A model generated the notes under the pieces. The model was given only the letters and a program-made list of their open reading frames with translations. It was not told the DNA's origin and did not search any database. 64,000 nucleotides of DNA from Pontimonas sp. (GTDB lineage Bacteria; Actinomycetota; Actinomycetes; Actinomycetales; Microbacteriaceae): assembly GCA_028096805.1 (NCBI GenBank), contig JAOHDU010000002.1:1-64000 (forward strand), written 5' to 3'. Shown here one piece after another: positions 8,684 to 20,124 of the stretch. The position numbers were made by a program, and so were the translations under genes. How positions within the stretch are numbered: position 1 is the stretch's first letter; every line of letters begins with the position of its first letter.

Positions 8684-9999
8684 GTGTTGTGTTCCTCATC
8701 ACGGCTATCGTCCTGGTTGTTGTAGGCGGCCTGCTCACCGCGATTAGTGCCGCACTGGGGGCGGTAGGTCGAAACGAACTCATTGATCTGGCGGCCACCA
8801 AACGCAAGCCCAAGGCGTTGCACGCTCTGGCTGCGGGAATGCCCGCCCACGAGCGCGCGGTGCGCTTTGTCCGGGTCGTTATCGAGAGCATTGCGGCGGT
8901 ATTGCTCACCTTGGCGGTGTCCTCCTGGTTGGACCAATGGTGGGAAATCTTGCTGGTCACCGGAGTGCTGTTGGTGGGAATTTCCTTCGTGGTCGTCGGG
9001 TCCTCGCCACGCTCGGTGGGGCAGCGCCACGCCACTGCCCTGGTGGGCTTTTTTGCCGGTTTTGTTCGCGCTATCCGCACGGTGGTGGGGCCACTGGCCG
9101 AACTCTTGATTGTCGTGGGAAACATCGTGACACCGGGCTCGGGTGGCGCCGCCGTCTCGCGAAGTGAAGACCAGCTGCGCAACTGGGTTGATGAGGCCGC
9201 CGACCAGGACATGCTGGAAGATGAAGACCGCGAGCTCATTCACTCCATCTTTGAGCTCGGGGACACCATTGTTCGCGAAGTCATGGTCGCCCGAACCGAC
9301 ATGGTGACCGTGGAGGGCACCAGCTCGGTGAATGAGACGATGGACATTTTTTTGGAGACAGGGGTCTCCCGAATTCCTGTTATCGGCAAAGACAGCGACG
9401 ATGTTGTCGGGATCTGCTACCTGCGGGACGTGGCTCGGGTGCAGCACGAAAAGCCTGCGAGTGCCAAAAAGACGGCGATCACGGCTCTCGCGAAGCCCGC
9501 GGTCTTCATCCCTGAGAGCAAGAAAGTCGACGAGACTTTGCGATTCTTGCAGCGGGAGCAAAACCACCTCGCCATGGTGGTCGATGAGTACGGCGGGATT
9601 GCCGGACTGGTCACCATGGAGGACCTCATCGAGGAGCTTGTGGGTGAGATTTCGGACGAATACGACCTGGATGTCAACGAAATCCTTCCGCTGGGTGCGG
9701 ATAGTTACAAGGTGGCAGCGAAGTATTCCCTCGATGACCTTGCGGATCTTTACGACATTGACATTGACGAAGACGACGTGGATACCGTGGGAGGGCTGCT
9801 GACCAAACTCGTTGGTCGCTTACCCGAAGCTGACTCGATGGGAGAAACTGCGGACCTTCGCCTCGTGGCGGAGGCACCGGGCGGCCGGAACCAGCGTGTG
9901 TCGTGGATTCGGGTGTACCCGACCGTCGCGTGGCTCGAGAAGCGAGCGCTTCGTGAAGAGATTGAGCAGGCCAGGACCGGCGAGATTCCGCTGCCATGA
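8680..9999 (+). CDS. CorC/HlyC-type CBS-domain membrane protein
   Basis: 439 residues. N-terminal DUF21-like membrane region with about three to four helices (residues 2-28, 68-90, 92-108, 122-145), a cytoplasmic pair of CBS domains (residues about 205-330, including VMVARTDMVTVE and MVVDEYGGIAGLVTMEDLIEELVG), and a C-terminal CorC_HlyC domain (DDVDTVGGLLTKLVGRLPEA). The family is implicated in magnesium/cobalt transport or resistance; the older hemolysin name is not informative. Start ATGA overlaps ybeY, and era starts in its stop. Order ybeY-corC-era is conserved. Confidence 0.92.
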   Translation: MSVVFLITAIVLVVVGGLLTAISAALGAVGRNELIDLAATKRKPKALHALAAGMPAHERAVRFVRVVIESIAAVLLTLAVSSWLDQWWEILLVTGVLLVGISFVVVGSSPRSVGQRHATALVGFFAGFVRAIRTVVGPLAELLIVVGNIVTPGSGGAAVSRSEDQLRNWVDEAADQDMLEDEDRELIHSIFELGDTIVREVMVARTDMVTVEGTSSVNETMDIFLETGVSRIPVIGKDSDDVVGICYLRDVARVQHEKPASAKKTAITALAKPAVFIPESKKVDETLRFLQREQNHLAMVVDEYGGIAGLVTMEDLIEELVGEISDEYDLDVNEILPLGADSYKVAAKYSLDDLADLYDIDIDEDDVDTVGGLLTKLVGRLPEADSMGETADLRLVAEAPGGRNQRVSWIRVYPTVAWLEKRALREEIEQARTGEIPLP

Positions 10000-10892
10000 G
10001 CGCACAACCTCACTTTCGCGCAGGCTTCGTCACGTTTGTCGGGCGGCCCAACGTCGGTAAATCAACCCTGATGAATGCCCTCGTGGGGGACAAGATTGCC
10101 ATCACGTCGTCCAAGCCCCAGACCACGAGGATGGCGATCCGGGGAATCGTTCACCGCCATGAGGGACAAATCATCATCGTGGACACTCCAGGAATTCACC
10201 GACCACGCACCCTCTTGGGCCAAAGGCTTAATGATGTGGTGACGCACACGCTCGGAGAGGTGGATGTCATTGCGATGTGCATCCCCGCCACCGATCCGGT
10301 AGGGCCGGGGGATCGATTCATCGCAGAAAGTATCCGCGAATACCATCGCGCCACGAAAATCGCGCTCGTGACCAAGACCGATATTGCTTCGCCCTCCACT
10401 ATCGCGCAACGACTGCTCGAAGTTAACGAACTGGGGGACTGGGCCACCATCATTCCGATCTCTGGGCAGACCGGGGAGCAACTCGACATTGTGGTCACAG
10501 AAATCCTCGCTCATCTTCCGGAATCGCAACCGCTCTATGAGGCGGACACCACCTCTGAGCAGAGCATGGAGACTCGTATGGGTGAGTTGATTCGAGAAGC
10601 CACGCTGGAGGGAGTCTCGGATGAATTGCCGCACTCGATTGCGGTCACGATTGATGAAATGATCGAGCGGGATGATGGACTCCTGCAGGTCTATGCCAAC
10701 CTTTGGGTTGAGCGCGACAGCCAAAAAGGCATCATTATTGGCCATAAAGGCAGCAAACTCAAAGGAATTGGATCTGAGGCGCGGGCGGGCATCGAAAAGC
10801 TATTGGGGCGACGCATCCACCTGGCCATTCACGTGAAAGTGTCCAAAGAATGGCAGCGCGATGCCAGCAAGCTCGACAAATTAGGGCTCTAG
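9996..10892 (+). CDS. era: GTPase Era
   Basis: 298 residues. Ras-like GTPase that binds the 3' end of 16S rRNA and assists 30S assembly. G1 GRPNVGKS near residue 14, the switch with KPQTTRMAIRGI, G3 DTPG, G4 TKTD, and a C-terminal KH domain with GHKGSKLKGIGSEAR. Start overlaps the previous stop (ATGA). It ends the phoH-ybeY-corC-era run. Confidence 0.96.
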   Translation: MSAQPHFRAGFVTFVGRPNVGKSTLMNALVGDKIAITSSKPQTTRMAIRGIVHRHEGQIIIVDTPGIHRPRTLLGQRLNDVVTHTLGEVDVIAMCIPATDPVGPGDRFIAESIREYHRATKIALVTKTDIASPSTIAQRLLEVNELGDWATIIPISGQTGEQLDIVVTEILAHLPESQPLYEADTTSEQSMETRMGELIREATLEGVSDELPHSIAVTIDEMIERDDGLLQVYANLWVERDSQKGIIIGHKGSKLKGIGSEARAGIEKLLGRRIHLAIHVKVSKEWQRDASKLDKLGL

Positions 10893-10921
10893 GGGACTTT
10901 TCGTCCCGAAGGTGGGCGTGT

Positions 10922-10927
10922 TAGCCT
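10922..10927 (+). promoter_or_regulatory. -10 box of the leuA leader transcript
   Basis: TAGCCT followed by exactly six bases and then the GTG of the leader peptide, so the leader mRNA is probably leaderless. Confidence 0.55.
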
Positions 10928-10933
10928 GAAAGG

Positions 10934-10984
10934 GTGAACATCGAGCTTCTTCTCCTTCCCCGCCGCGCCGGGGTCCTTTACTAG
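10934..10984 (+). CDS. leuL: leuA leader peptide (leucine attenuator peptide)
   Basis: A 16-residue open frame, MNIELLLLPRRAGVLY, starting with GTG and ending in TAG. Four consecutive Leu codons (CTT CTT CTC CTT, 10946-10957) and a fifth near the end make it a typical leucine sensor for ribosome-mediated attenuation. It begins six bases after a TAGCCT -10 box and lies 61 bases before leuA. Too short for normal gene callers. Leucine leader peptides upstream of leuA are known in other actinobacteria. I am confident about the peptide, less so about the RNA mechanism. Confidence 0.8.
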   Translation: MNIELLLLPRRAGVLY

Positions 10985-11019
10985 GCCATCCCCCGTCGCG
11001 GCTGAGCAGCCCTCTGGCC
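10984..11019 (+). promoter_or_regulatory. Candidate attenuator structure upstream of leuA
   Basis: GGCCA (10984-10988) can pair with TGGCC (11015-11019), enclosing a smaller GGCTG/CAGCC stem near 11000-11011. No T-run follows, so a classical intrinsic terminator is not evident; regulation could instead use alternative pairing near the leuA ribosome site (GGAAGAA, about 11032-11038). Confidence 0.45.
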
Positions 11020-11024
11020 ACTAA

Positions 11025-12812
<1,788 letters not shown>

Positions 12813-12860
12813 CGAACGGGGACGATATCTCTCGCTCCGGCGCACGGTGGCTCGGCAGGG

Positions 12861-12866
12861 GATACT
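12861..12866 (+). promoter_or_regulatory. -10 box of leaderless recO
   Basis: GATACT six bases before GTG 12873, in the 60-base gap after leuA. No ribosome site is visible, which fits a leaderless mRNA. Confidence 0.5.
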
Positions 12867-12872
12867 AGAGAC

Positions 12873-13619
12873 GTGCCAACGTATCGGGATGACGCCATTG
12901 TGTTGAGGGCGCACCTGCTCGGGGAAGCCGACAAAATTCTTACCCTCCTGTGCAAGAACAACGGCAAAGTTCGAGCAGTCGCGAAAGGTGTGCGCAAAAC
13001 CACCAGCCGTTTTGGTGCGCGGTTGGAAGCCTTCAACGTTGTTGATGCCCAGTTTTATGAGGGCAAAAGTCTCGATATCGTCCAACAGGCCGAAACCATT
13101 GGGGGCTATTCCAGTGCAATCGGTGGCGACTACTCCAAGTACACGGCGGCCATGGTGATGGTGGAGACGGCCGATAGTTTGAGCGACCACGACTACCAGC
13201 CGGCGCAGTACACCCTCTTGCTCGGGGGCTTGCGCGCTCTCGCAGCGGGCGAGCACCCCTCGGGTCAGATTGTCGATAGCTATCTTCTGCGAGCATTGGC
13301 GCTTGCCGGCTGGTCCCCGAGCCTCGACGAGTGCGCGGTGAGCGGGGAACCCGGTGACCATCGGGCTTTTGATGTCTCTCTTGGAGGGGTTGTCGCGGAT
13401 GCTGTCGCCCCACCCGGATCGCCGCGGTTGCAGTCAGGCTCAAAAGAGCTGCTCCAGGCGCTTCTGCAGGGCCAGTGGGACGCTGTTGAAAGCGCTGAGG
13501 GATCCGTGACGCAGCAGGTTTCCGGAATCATTGCCGCCTACACGCAGTTTCACCTCGAGAAACATGTGCGCTCCCTGGCCCACCTCGATCGAAGCGTCCA
13601 GCCTCAGGAGTTGAGCTGA
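12873..13619 (+). CDS. recO: DNA repair protein RecO
   Basis: 248 residues. Mediator that loads RecA on SSB-coated gaps with RecR. N-terminal OB-fold starts [19 protein letters not shown] and [22 protein letters not shown]; the C-terminal part is helical. The four-Cys zinc site of some RecO proteins is absent; only two isolated Cys (LLCKNN, DECAVS) are seen. uppS overlaps the stop, the usual actinobacterial recO-uppS pair. Confidence 0.94.
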   Translation: MPTYRDDAIVLRAHLLGEADKILTLLCKNNGKVRAVAKGVRKTTSRFGARLEAFNVVDAQFYEGKSLDIVQQAETIGGYSSAIGGDYSKYTAAMVMVETADSLSDHDYQPAQYTLLLGGLRALAAGEHPSGQIVDSYLLRALALAGWSPSLDECAVSGEPGDHRAFDVSLGGVVADAVAPPGSPRLQSGSKELLQALLQGQWDAVESAEGSVTQQVSGIIAAYTQFHLEKHVRSLAHLDRSVQPQELS

Positions 13620-14410
13620 TGAGCGACATGTTGCCGGTGAACTGGACCGGAATCGAACCCCCCAACTTTGACCCGGAGACCTTGCCTGCTCACGTGGCGC
13701 TCGTGATGGATGGGAATGGGCGCTGGGCCAACGCCCAAGGCCTGACGCGAGTTGAAGGTCACAAGGCGGGCGAGGCAGCCCTGTTGGATGTTGTCGCCGG
13801 GGCGCTTCAAGCCGGGGTCTCTCACCTGTCGGTCTACGCGTTTTCGACAGAAAATTGGAATCGCTCTCCCGAAGAGGTTCGCTTTCTGATGGGCTTCAAC
13901 CGCGATGTGTTGCGGCGCAGGCGTGACCAGCTCAACGCGTGGGGTGTGCGAATCCGATGGTCAGGAAGAAAACCGAAGTTGTGGTCGACCGTCATTCGGG
14001 ATCTGGAAACAGCGGAGAAAATGACGGCCGGCAACGATGCCCTCACGCTCACGATGTGCGTCAACTATGGCGGCCGGGCGGAAATTGTTGACGCGATTCG
14101 CACGATTTCCCAATCGGTGGGCCGAGGACGCTTGTCCTCCTCGCGCATTACGGAAAAGACGGTGGCCAAGCACCTCTACATTCCCGACCAGCCCGATGTG
14201 GATTTGTTTGTTCGCACGTCCGGTGAACGTCGGACCAGCAACTTCCTGTTGTGGCAAAGCGCCTACGCCGAAATGGTGTTTCTGCCCACGCTCTGGCCCG
14301 ATATGACAAGGGTTCAGCTGTGGGAAGCGATCGAGGAGTACCAGCGTCGAACGCGACGCTTTGGGGGAGCAATCGACCAGCCGTCGGAGGGAAACCAGCC
14401 CCGTCGGTAG
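13619..14410 (+). CDS. uppS: Isoprenyl transferase (polyprenyl diphosphate synthase)
   Basis: 263 residues. Cis-prenyltransferase that makes the long-chain polyprenyl diphosphate carrier for cell-wall glycans. [16 protein letters not shown] near residue 27 holds the catalytic Asp and diphosphate loop, [14 protein letters not shown] follows, and the C-terminal [20 protein letters not shown] and WPDM motifs are intact. Start ATG 13619 overlaps the recO stop (TGATG), with CAGGAG a few bases before it. ATG 13628 is an alternative. Confidence 0.95.
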   Translation: MSDMLPVNWTGIEPPNFDPETLPAHVALVMDGNGRWANAQGLTRVEGHKAGEAALLDVVAGALQAGVSHLSVYAFSTENWNRSPEEVRFLMGFNRDVLRRRRDQLNAWGVRIRWSGRKPKLWSTVIRDLETAEKMTAGNDALTLTMCVNYGGRAEIVDAIRTISQSVGRGRLSSSRITEKTVAKHLYIPDQPDVDLFVRTSGERRTSNFLLWQSAYAEMVFLPTLWPDMTRVQLWEAIEEYQRRTRRFGGAIDQPSEGNQPRR

Positions 14411-14440
14411 GATGGGCACCAGCCCGCTGCACGTTTTTTA
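14408..14440 (+). promoter_or_regulatory. uppS-glyS junction: -10-like box and T-run
   Basis: TAGGAT (14408-14413) overlaps the uppS stop and could be the glyS -10. It is followed by a weak GGGC/GCCC hairpin (14414-14425) and a run of six T (14434-14439). Either a poor terminator or part of the glyS leader; I cannot choose. Confidence 0.3.
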
Positions 14441-14459
14441 TATCTAAGGGAGCTCCTCC

Positions 14460-15845
14460 GTGGCGCCACAAAGCAAGCTCGACAGTGTCATAGCTCTCGC
14501 TAAGCGTCGCGGTTTCGTGTACCAATCGGGCGAAATTTATGGCGGCTCGCGTTCAGCATGGGATTACGGGCCCTTGGGCGTTGAGTTGAAGGAGAACATC
14601 AAACGTCAATGGTGGCGCCACATGGTGACTACTCGTGCGGATGTGGTGGGTCTGGACTCGGCAGTTATTTTGCCCACGGCCGTGTGGAACGCCTCCGGAC
14701 ACGTGGACGTCTTTAGCGACCCGCTGGTGGAGTGTCTTTCGTGCCACAAGCGCTACCGCGCAGACCACTTGCTCGAAGAGTTTGAGGAGAAAAAGGGACG
14801 CGCCCCGGAAAACGGGCTTAGCGATATTGCCTGCCCGCATTGTGGCAACAAGGGCTCTTTCACGGAACCCAAAGAGTTCAGCGGTCTGTTGAAAACCTAC
14901 TTGGGACCGGTCGCCGATGAAGAGGGGATGCACTACCTTCGCCCGGAAACGGCTCAGGGCATTTTCGTCAATTTCAATAACGTCGTTCAAACGGCCCGTG
15001 TGAAGCCGCCGTTTGGAATTGCACAAATCGGCAAGAGCTTCCGCAATGAAATTACGCCCGGTAACTTCATCTTCCGTACGCGAGAGTTTGAACAGATGGA
15101 GATGGAGTTCTTCGTGAAACCGGGCGAGGATGAAACGTGGCACCAGTACTGGATTGACCAGCGGTTTGCCTGGTACACGGAGTTGGGTATCAACCCGGAC
15201 AACCTTCGCCTGTATGAGCACCCGGCCGAAAAGCTCTCGCACTACTCAAAACGCACCGTTGACATCGAGTACCGCTTCGGGTTCCCGTCTGGAGAGTTTG
15301 GCGAGCTCGAAGGTGTGGCTAACCGCACTGACTTTGATCTGTCGACCCACAGCAAGCACTCGGGCACTGACCTGTCTTACTTTGACCAAGCCCTGGACGA
15401 GCGTTGGACGCCCTACGTCATCGAGCCGGCAGCGGGCCTCACGCGCTCGCTGATGGCGTTCCTCGTGGATGCGTACGAGGAAGATGAAGCCCCCAACGCC
15501 AAAGGCGGCGTTGATAAGCGCACAGTGTTGCGCCTAGACCGCCGCCTGGCACCCATCAAGGTGGCCGTCCTTCCGCTCTCGCGCCATGAAGACCTTTCGC
15601 CCCTCGCGCAACGTGTCGCCGATGATCTTCGAGCGCACTGGGCCGTGGAATTTGACGATGCTGGAGCTATTGGGCGTCGTTACCGTCGCAATGATGAGGT
15701 GGGGACCCCGTTTGCGGTCACCGTCGACTTTGATTCGCTCACCGATAACGCGGTGACCATTCGCGAGAGAGACACGATGGCCCAGGAACGGGTGTCACTG
15801 GATAACTTGCAGGGATATCTGGCTCAAGCGTTGATTGGCGCGTAG
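14460..15845 (+). CDS. glyS: Glycine--tRNA ligase (class II, homodimeric type)
   Basis: 461 residues. Charges tRNA-Gly. Class II motifs: [19 protein letters not shown] near residue 27, the glycine-site stretch [17 protein letters not shown] near 158, motif 2 around [22 protein letters not shown], and motif 3 with [16 protein letters not shown] small C-x2-C pair (CLSCHKR) and CPHCGNKG mark an insertion with a likely zinc site. C-terminal anticodon-binding domain from about 355. GTG start at 14460 with AAGGGAG upstream. dus follows three bases later. Confidence 0.97.
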   Translation: MAPQSKLDSVIALAKRRGFVYQSGEIYGGSRSAWDYGPLGVELKENIKRQWWRHMVTTRADVVGLDSAVILPTAVWNASGHVDVFSDPLVECLSCHKRYRADHLLEEFEEKKGRAPENGLSDIACPHCGNKGSFTEPKEFSGLLKTYLGPVADEEGMHYLRPETAQGIFVNFNNVVQTARVKPPFGIAQIGKSFRNEITPGNFIFRTREFEQMEMEFFVKPGEDETWHQYWIDQRFAWYTELGINPDNLRLYEHPAEKLSHYSKRTVDIEYRFGFPSGEFGELEGVANRTDFDLSTHSKHSGTDLSYFDQALDERWTPYVIEPAAGLTRSLMAFLVDAYEEDEAPNAKGGVDKRTVLRLDRRLAPIKVAVLPLSRHEDLSPLAQRVADDLRAHWAVEFDDAGAIGRRYRRNDEVGTPFAVTVDFDSLTDNAVTIRERDTMAQERVSLDNLQGYLAQALIGA

Positions 15846-15847
15846 TC

Positions 15848-17005
15848 GTGACCGGCGTTAGCGCTGTCGAGAAGCCGCTATCCATTGGGCCCCTCTCGCT
15901 CAGTATCCCGGTGGTTCTTGCTCCCATGGCGGGAATTACCAACACGGCTTTTCGGAGACTCTGTCGCGAATATGGTGCAGGTCTGTACGTCTCAGAAATG
16001 ATTACCTCGCGCGCCCTCGTAGAGCGAACCCCCACCAGCATGCGGTTGATCAAGCACCACGAATCCGAGACTCCCCGCAGCATCCAGCTCTATGGGGTTG
16101 ACCCCGCTACCGTGTCGGAGGCCGTTGCTTTCCTCGTGGGGGAAAACCTCTGTGACCACATCGATTTGAATTTTGGTTGCCCGGTCCCCAAAGTCACCAA
16201 GAAGGGCGGCGGAGCCGCCCTACCGTGGAAGAAAAGCCTGTTTCGCCAGATCGTGGAGGGTGCGGTTGCCTCCGCGGGAGACATCCCCGTTACCGTCAAA
16301 ATGCGCAAAGGAATTGACGATAATCACCTGACGTTTATGGAGGCAGGCAAGGCCGCTGAAGGGGCAGGAGTCGCCTCCCTCGCGTTGCACGCGAGGACGG
16401 CTTCTCAGTACTACTCCGGTAAGGCGGATTGGGATGCCATCGGGGAGTTGAAGTCGAGCATCTCCAGCATTCCTGTCTTGGGCAACGGTGATATCTGGAA
16501 AGCGGAAGATGCGCTTGCCATGGCCGCCCAGAGTGATTGTGACGGGGTGGTCGTTGGTCGAGGCTGCTTGGGTCGACCATGGTTGTTCGGAGACCTGCAG
16601 GAAGCATTTCGCGGGAGCGAGAAACGCTACCGACCCGGTGTTGCGGAGGTTGCTCGTGCCTTCCGGCGGCATGCCGAGCTTCTGGTCGAATTTTTCGATG
16701 GCGAGGAGGACCGGGCCTGTCGGGATATCCGCAAACATGTGGCCTGGTATTTCAAGGGCTACCCAGTTGGCGGTGACCTCCGCGCTCGTTTAGCAACGGT
16801 GGAATCTCTCCAACAGCTGGATGACTTCTTGGGTGAGCTTGATTACGACGCCGAGTACCCGGGCGATGGTGTTGAGGGCCCCCGAGGGCGTCAAGGATCA
16901 CCTAAGAAAACGGCGCTGCCCGAGAACTGGCTTGACTCCCAAGAGCTATCGTCCGCCCAACGCAGCGCCCTTCACTTAGCGGAGGTGGATTCCAGTGGAG
17001 GCTAG
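15848..17005 (+). CDS. dusB: tRNA-dihydrouridine synthase (DusB-type)
   Basis: 385 residues. FMN enzyme that reduces uridines in tRNA D-loops with NADPH. LAPMAGITNTAFRRLCREYG near residue 25, the catalytic Cys in NFGCPVPKVTKKGGG near 103, VTVKMRKGID, LHARTASQYYSG and the phosphate-binding NGDIW and GVVVGRGCLGRPW segments all match. The C-terminal 60 residues are an RNA-binding helical part with a Pro/Gly-rich tail. It overlaps dgt by 11 bases. Confidence 0.93.
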   Translation: MTGVSAVEKPLSIGPLSLSIPVVLAPMAGITNTAFRRLCREYGAGLYVSEMITSRALVERTPTSMRLIKHHESETPRSIQLYGVDPATVSEAVAFLVGENLCDHIDLNFGCPVPKVTKKGGGAALPWKKSLFRQIVEGAVASAGDIPVTVKMRKGIDDNHLTFMEAGKAAEGAGVASLALHARTASQYYSGKADWDAIGELKSSISSIPVLGNGDIWKAEDALAMAAQSDCDGVVVGRGCLGRPWLFGDLQEAFRGSEKRYRPGVAEVARAFRRHAELLVEFFDGEEDRACRDIRKHVAWYFKGYPVGGDLRARLATVESLQQLDDFLGELDYDAEYPGDGVEGPRGRQGSPKKTALPENWLDSQELSSAQRSALHLAEVDSSGG

Positions 17006-18203
17006 CCCACTCGATCGGGAACGGTTCGTTCCGGAAAATAGTTCCTCCCATCGCAGCGATTTTGCTCGAGACCGAGGGAGGCTGTTGCATTCTTCCGCTT
17101 TACGACGCCTCGCGGCCAAAACTCAGGTTCTGTCGCCCTCGGGTGGATTGGATTTTGCGCGCAATCGGCTGACGCACTCGCTCGAAGTGGCACAGATCGG
17201 CCGGGAGCTTGCCTCTCGGCTGGGTTTGGACGCCGACGTGGTCGAAACCGCGTGTCTCGCCCACGACATCGGCCACCCGCCGTTCGGGCATAACGGTGAA
17301 CGCGCTTTGTCCGAATGGGCGAGTGACTGCGGAGGTTTTGAGGGTAACGCCCAAACATTTCGACTGTTGGTGCGGCTGGAGCCCAAAGTTCATGACAAGC
17401 ACGGTATTTCCCGGGGTTTGAACCTCACGCGCGCCAGCCTCCTGGCGACTATGAAGTATCCGTGGGGGGTGCAGAGCGCCGAGGTCGACCCGAGCGGGAG
17501 GGCGAAATTTGGTGCCTACCCCGATGATGATGAAGTTTTTCAGTGGGCGCGACAGGGCAAGGCGGAGAGACAGCTCACCCCCGAGGCTCAGGTGATGGAT
17601 TTCTCCGATGATGTTGCCTACTCGGTTCACGATTTTGAGGACGCCATTGTTAATGGCTACATCGACCCGCGCGCGTTGGGCAGTTCCACCGCACAAACCG
17701 ATGTTTTTGCGGGCATGACTCCCTGGGTGGGCGATATGCCTTCGGGTCGCGCGGAGGAAGCCTGGGATCGTCTCGCCACGGTGTGGGAGGTAGTGAAAAG
17801 TTACGAAGGCACCCGTCGGGATCTTGGTGTGCTGAAGAACGTGACCAGCACGCTGATCGGGCGCTTTGCCTCTCGCGCCGAACTTCACGCCCGAGAATCA
17901 CAGGCTCACACCGTCGCAATCCCCGAAGAGACCCTCGACGAGATTCTTCTTCTCAAAGCGATCGTCGCTGTCCACGTCATGTCCCACACGGCACGCCAAC
18001 CGCTGTACCTCCACCAGCGTGATGTTCTGAAATCGCTGGCGGATGCAATGTTTGCTGAACCGCATCACCTCGACCCGGTCTTTTCCGAGGATTACCGACT
18101 GGCCGGTGACACCGCCGGCCAGAAAAGAGTGATTGTCGACCAGGTCGCTTCGCTAACGGATCAGTCGGCCCTGGCGCTCTATGAGCGCCTCGGCTTTGCC
18201 TAG
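16995..18203 (+). CDS. dgt: Deoxyguanosinetriphosphate triphosphohydrolase-like protein
   Basis: 402 residues. HD-domain dNTPase that releases triphosphate from dNTPs. HSSALRRLAAKTQV near residue 33, RNRLTHSLEVAQIGRELA near 56, and the metal-binding HDIGHPPFGHNGE near 91; DDVAYSVHDFEDA near 198 supplies further ligands. GTG start at 16995 inside dusB. Forms the glyS-dus-dgt operon that leads to dnaG. Confidence 0.93.
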   Translation: MEASPLDRERFVPENSSSHRSDFARDRGRLLHSSALRRLAAKTQVLSPSGGLDFARNRLTHSLEVAQIGRELASRLGLDADVVETACLAHDIGHPPFGHNGERALSEWASDCGGFEGNAQTFRLLVRLEPKVHDKHGISRGLNLTRASLLATMKYPWGVQSAEVDPSGRAKFGAYPDDDEVFQWARQGKAERQLTPEAQVMDFSDDVAYSVHDFEDAIVNGYIDPRALGSSTAQTDVFAGMTPWVGDMPSGRAEEAWDRLATVWEVVKSYEGTRRDLGVLKNVTSTLIGRFASRAELHARESQAHTVAIPEETLDEILLLKAIVAVHVMSHTARQPLYLHQRDVLKSLADAMFAEPHHLDPVFSEDYRLAGDTAGQKRVIVDQVASLTDQSALALYERLGFA

Positions 18204-18249
18204 TAGGCCGCCCGTGGGGATACTCCGGGATGCCCGTGCCTGGCGTAAC

Positions 18250-18255
18250 TAGACT
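18250..18255 (+). promoter_or_regulatory. -10 box of leaderless dnaG
   Basis: TAGACT followed by six bases and GTG 18262. No ribosome site is present. Confidence 0.6.
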
Positions 18256-18261
18256 GAGGGC

Positions 18262-20124
18262 GTGGCGGGAAAAATCAAGCGCAGCGACATTGATGAAGTG
18301 CGAACGCGCATCAATATCGCTGATGTGGTGGGTGACTACGTAACCCTCAAATCCGCCGGTTCCGGTTCCATGAAGGGTTTATGTCCCTTTCACGATGAAC
18401 GCAGCCCCAGCTTTCACGTTCGCCCTCAAGCGGGTTTTTACCATTGCTTTGGTTGCGGCGAAGGGGGAGATGTTTACTCCTTCCTACAAAAAATGGACCA
18501 CCTAAGTTTTCAGGAGTCCGTTGAGCGTCTGGCCGGGAAGTTGGGCTACACCCTTCACTATGAGGAAGGTGGCACGGCGCCAGACACCAGCAATCGCACA
18601 CGGTTGTTGGCGGCAAACAGTGCAGCGGAAACGTTTTTCCGCGAGCAACTGCTGAGCGCCGAAGCCGAAATCGGGCGGGTTTTCCTGGGGGAGCGGGGTT
18701 TTGATGCTCTTGCCGCAGAGAAATTCGGTGTCGGGTACGCACCGAACTCTTTCGATGCGCTGTCCAAGCACCTCACTGCCCAGGGGTTCACTATCCCCGA
18801 ACTGGTGGAAGCGGGAGTGCTTTCGCAGGGTGACCGCGGATCTTATGACCGCTTCCGAGGGCGCCTCGTGTGGCCGATTCGAGACGTGTCGGGGCAGACC
18901 ATTGGTTTTGGTGCCCGCAAGCTGCGAGAAGACGACCAGGGCCCCAAATACTTGAACACCCCAGAGACCCCGGTTTATCACAAGTCTCGTGTCCTCTACG
19001 GACTTGACCTCGCTAAACGCGACATCTCGCGTAACCGCCAAGTGGTGATTGTGGAGGGGTATACCGATGTGATGGCCTGCCACCTCGCGGGCATCACCAC
19101 GGCCATTGCGACCTGTGGGACTGCCTTTGGCTCAGACCACATCACGGTGGTGCGCCGAGTGTTGGGAGACACCGATGATCCCTCTCAGGGCTCCCGAGGT
19201 GAAGTGATTTTCACGTTCGATCCTGATGAAGCAGGCCAAAAAGCAGCCTCCCGAGCTTTTGCGGAGGAATCCCGGTTCGCCGCTCAAACCTTTGTGGCTG
19301 TACCACCCGAGGGGCTCGACCCCTGCGATGTCCGCATTCAGCGCGGCGATCAAGCTTTGCGCGAGGTCATTAACTCCCGTTCACCGATGTATGAATTCAT
19401 GATCAAACAGGTAATGAACTCCTGCGACCTCAACACCGTGGAGGGCAGAAGTAACGCTCTTCGGATGGCAACCCCGATTGTGGCAAAGATTCGTGATCGC
19501 GTGATTCGCGATGGCTATTCGCGTGAACTTGCCGGTTGGCTGGGGATGAACCCCGACGATGTCGCGCGCGAAATTCGCCAAACCCCTGCAAAACCTGCCG
19601 CCGCCTCCCCGGCCAGCTCTGCTCTTCCACCGGGGTCCGCCGAGGAGGCTCCGTACCAACTTTCTTCGTTGTCCAAGGACCCGGTGACGGCATTGGAGCG
19701 TGATGGTCTGATGGTGCTGCTTCAACACCCGGATATGGTCGCCGTCGAGAGAGCAAACGCTGTTCTTGCCACCCAGTTCTCACACGGAGCACTCGCTTTG
19801 GTCCGCGATGCCATGGTCTCGGCCATGGACTATTACCCGACACCACAGTGGGTGGCGCAGGTCACCAATGAGACCCCCCCTGCCCTGTCCACGCTGGTCG
19901 GTCAATTAGCAGTGGCGCCTCTGCCGGAGCAGTCGGGACAGACGGAGCGCTATTGCGAGGGCATCACCTCGTCACTGTTGGATCGCGAATTGCTTCGACG
20001 TAAGGCCGAAGTCTTGGGGGCCCTTCAACGCAGTGACCCGACGGGTGACCCGGATAACTATCGCGCGCTCCAAGAATCGCTGGTGTCGCTGGAAAAGGAT
20101 CGACGCGACCTGAGGGGCGAGTAG
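18262..20124 (+). CDS. dnaG: DNA primase DnaG
   Basis: 620 residues. Synthesises RNA primers for replication. N-terminal zinc domain CPFHDERSPSFHV...YHCFGCGEGGD (CHC2) near residues 41-66; RNA polymerase core with Toprim motif EGYTDVMACH near 262 and the acidic FDPDEAG; an intervening DTDDPSQGSRGE stretch; C-terminal helicase-binding domain after a Pro/Ala-rich linker at about 445-470. GTG start, leaderless. The next gene overlaps its stop by one base. Confidence 0.96.
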   Translation: MAGKIKRSDIDEVRTRINIADVVGDYVTLKSAGSGSMKGLCPFHDERSPSFHVRPQAGFYHCFGCGEGGDVYSFLQKMDHLSFQESVERLAGKLGYTLHYEEGGTAPDTSNRTRLLAANSAAETFFREQLLSAEAEIGRVFLGERGFDALAAEKFGVGYAPNSFDALSKHLTAQGFTIPELVEAGVLSQGDRGSYDRFRGRLVWPIRDVSGQTIGFGARKLREDDQGPKYLNTPETPVYHKSRVLYGLDLAKRDISRNRQVVIVEGYTDVMACHLAGITTAIATCGTAFGSDHITVVRRVLGDTDDPSQGSRGEVIFTFDPDEAGQKAASRAFAEESRFAAQTFVAVPPEGLDPCDVRIQRGDQALREVINSRSPMYEFMIKQVMNSCDLNTVEGRSNALRMATPIVAKIRDRVIRDGYSRELAGWLGMNPDDVAREIRQTPAKPAAASPASSALPPGSAEEAPYQLSSLSKDPVTALERDGLMVLLQHPDMVAVERANAVLATQFSHGALALVRDAMVSAMDYYPTPQWVAQVTNETPPALSTLVGQLAVAPLPEQSGQTERYCEGITSSLLDRELLRRKAEVLGALQRSDPTGDPDNYRALQESLVSLEKDRRDLRGE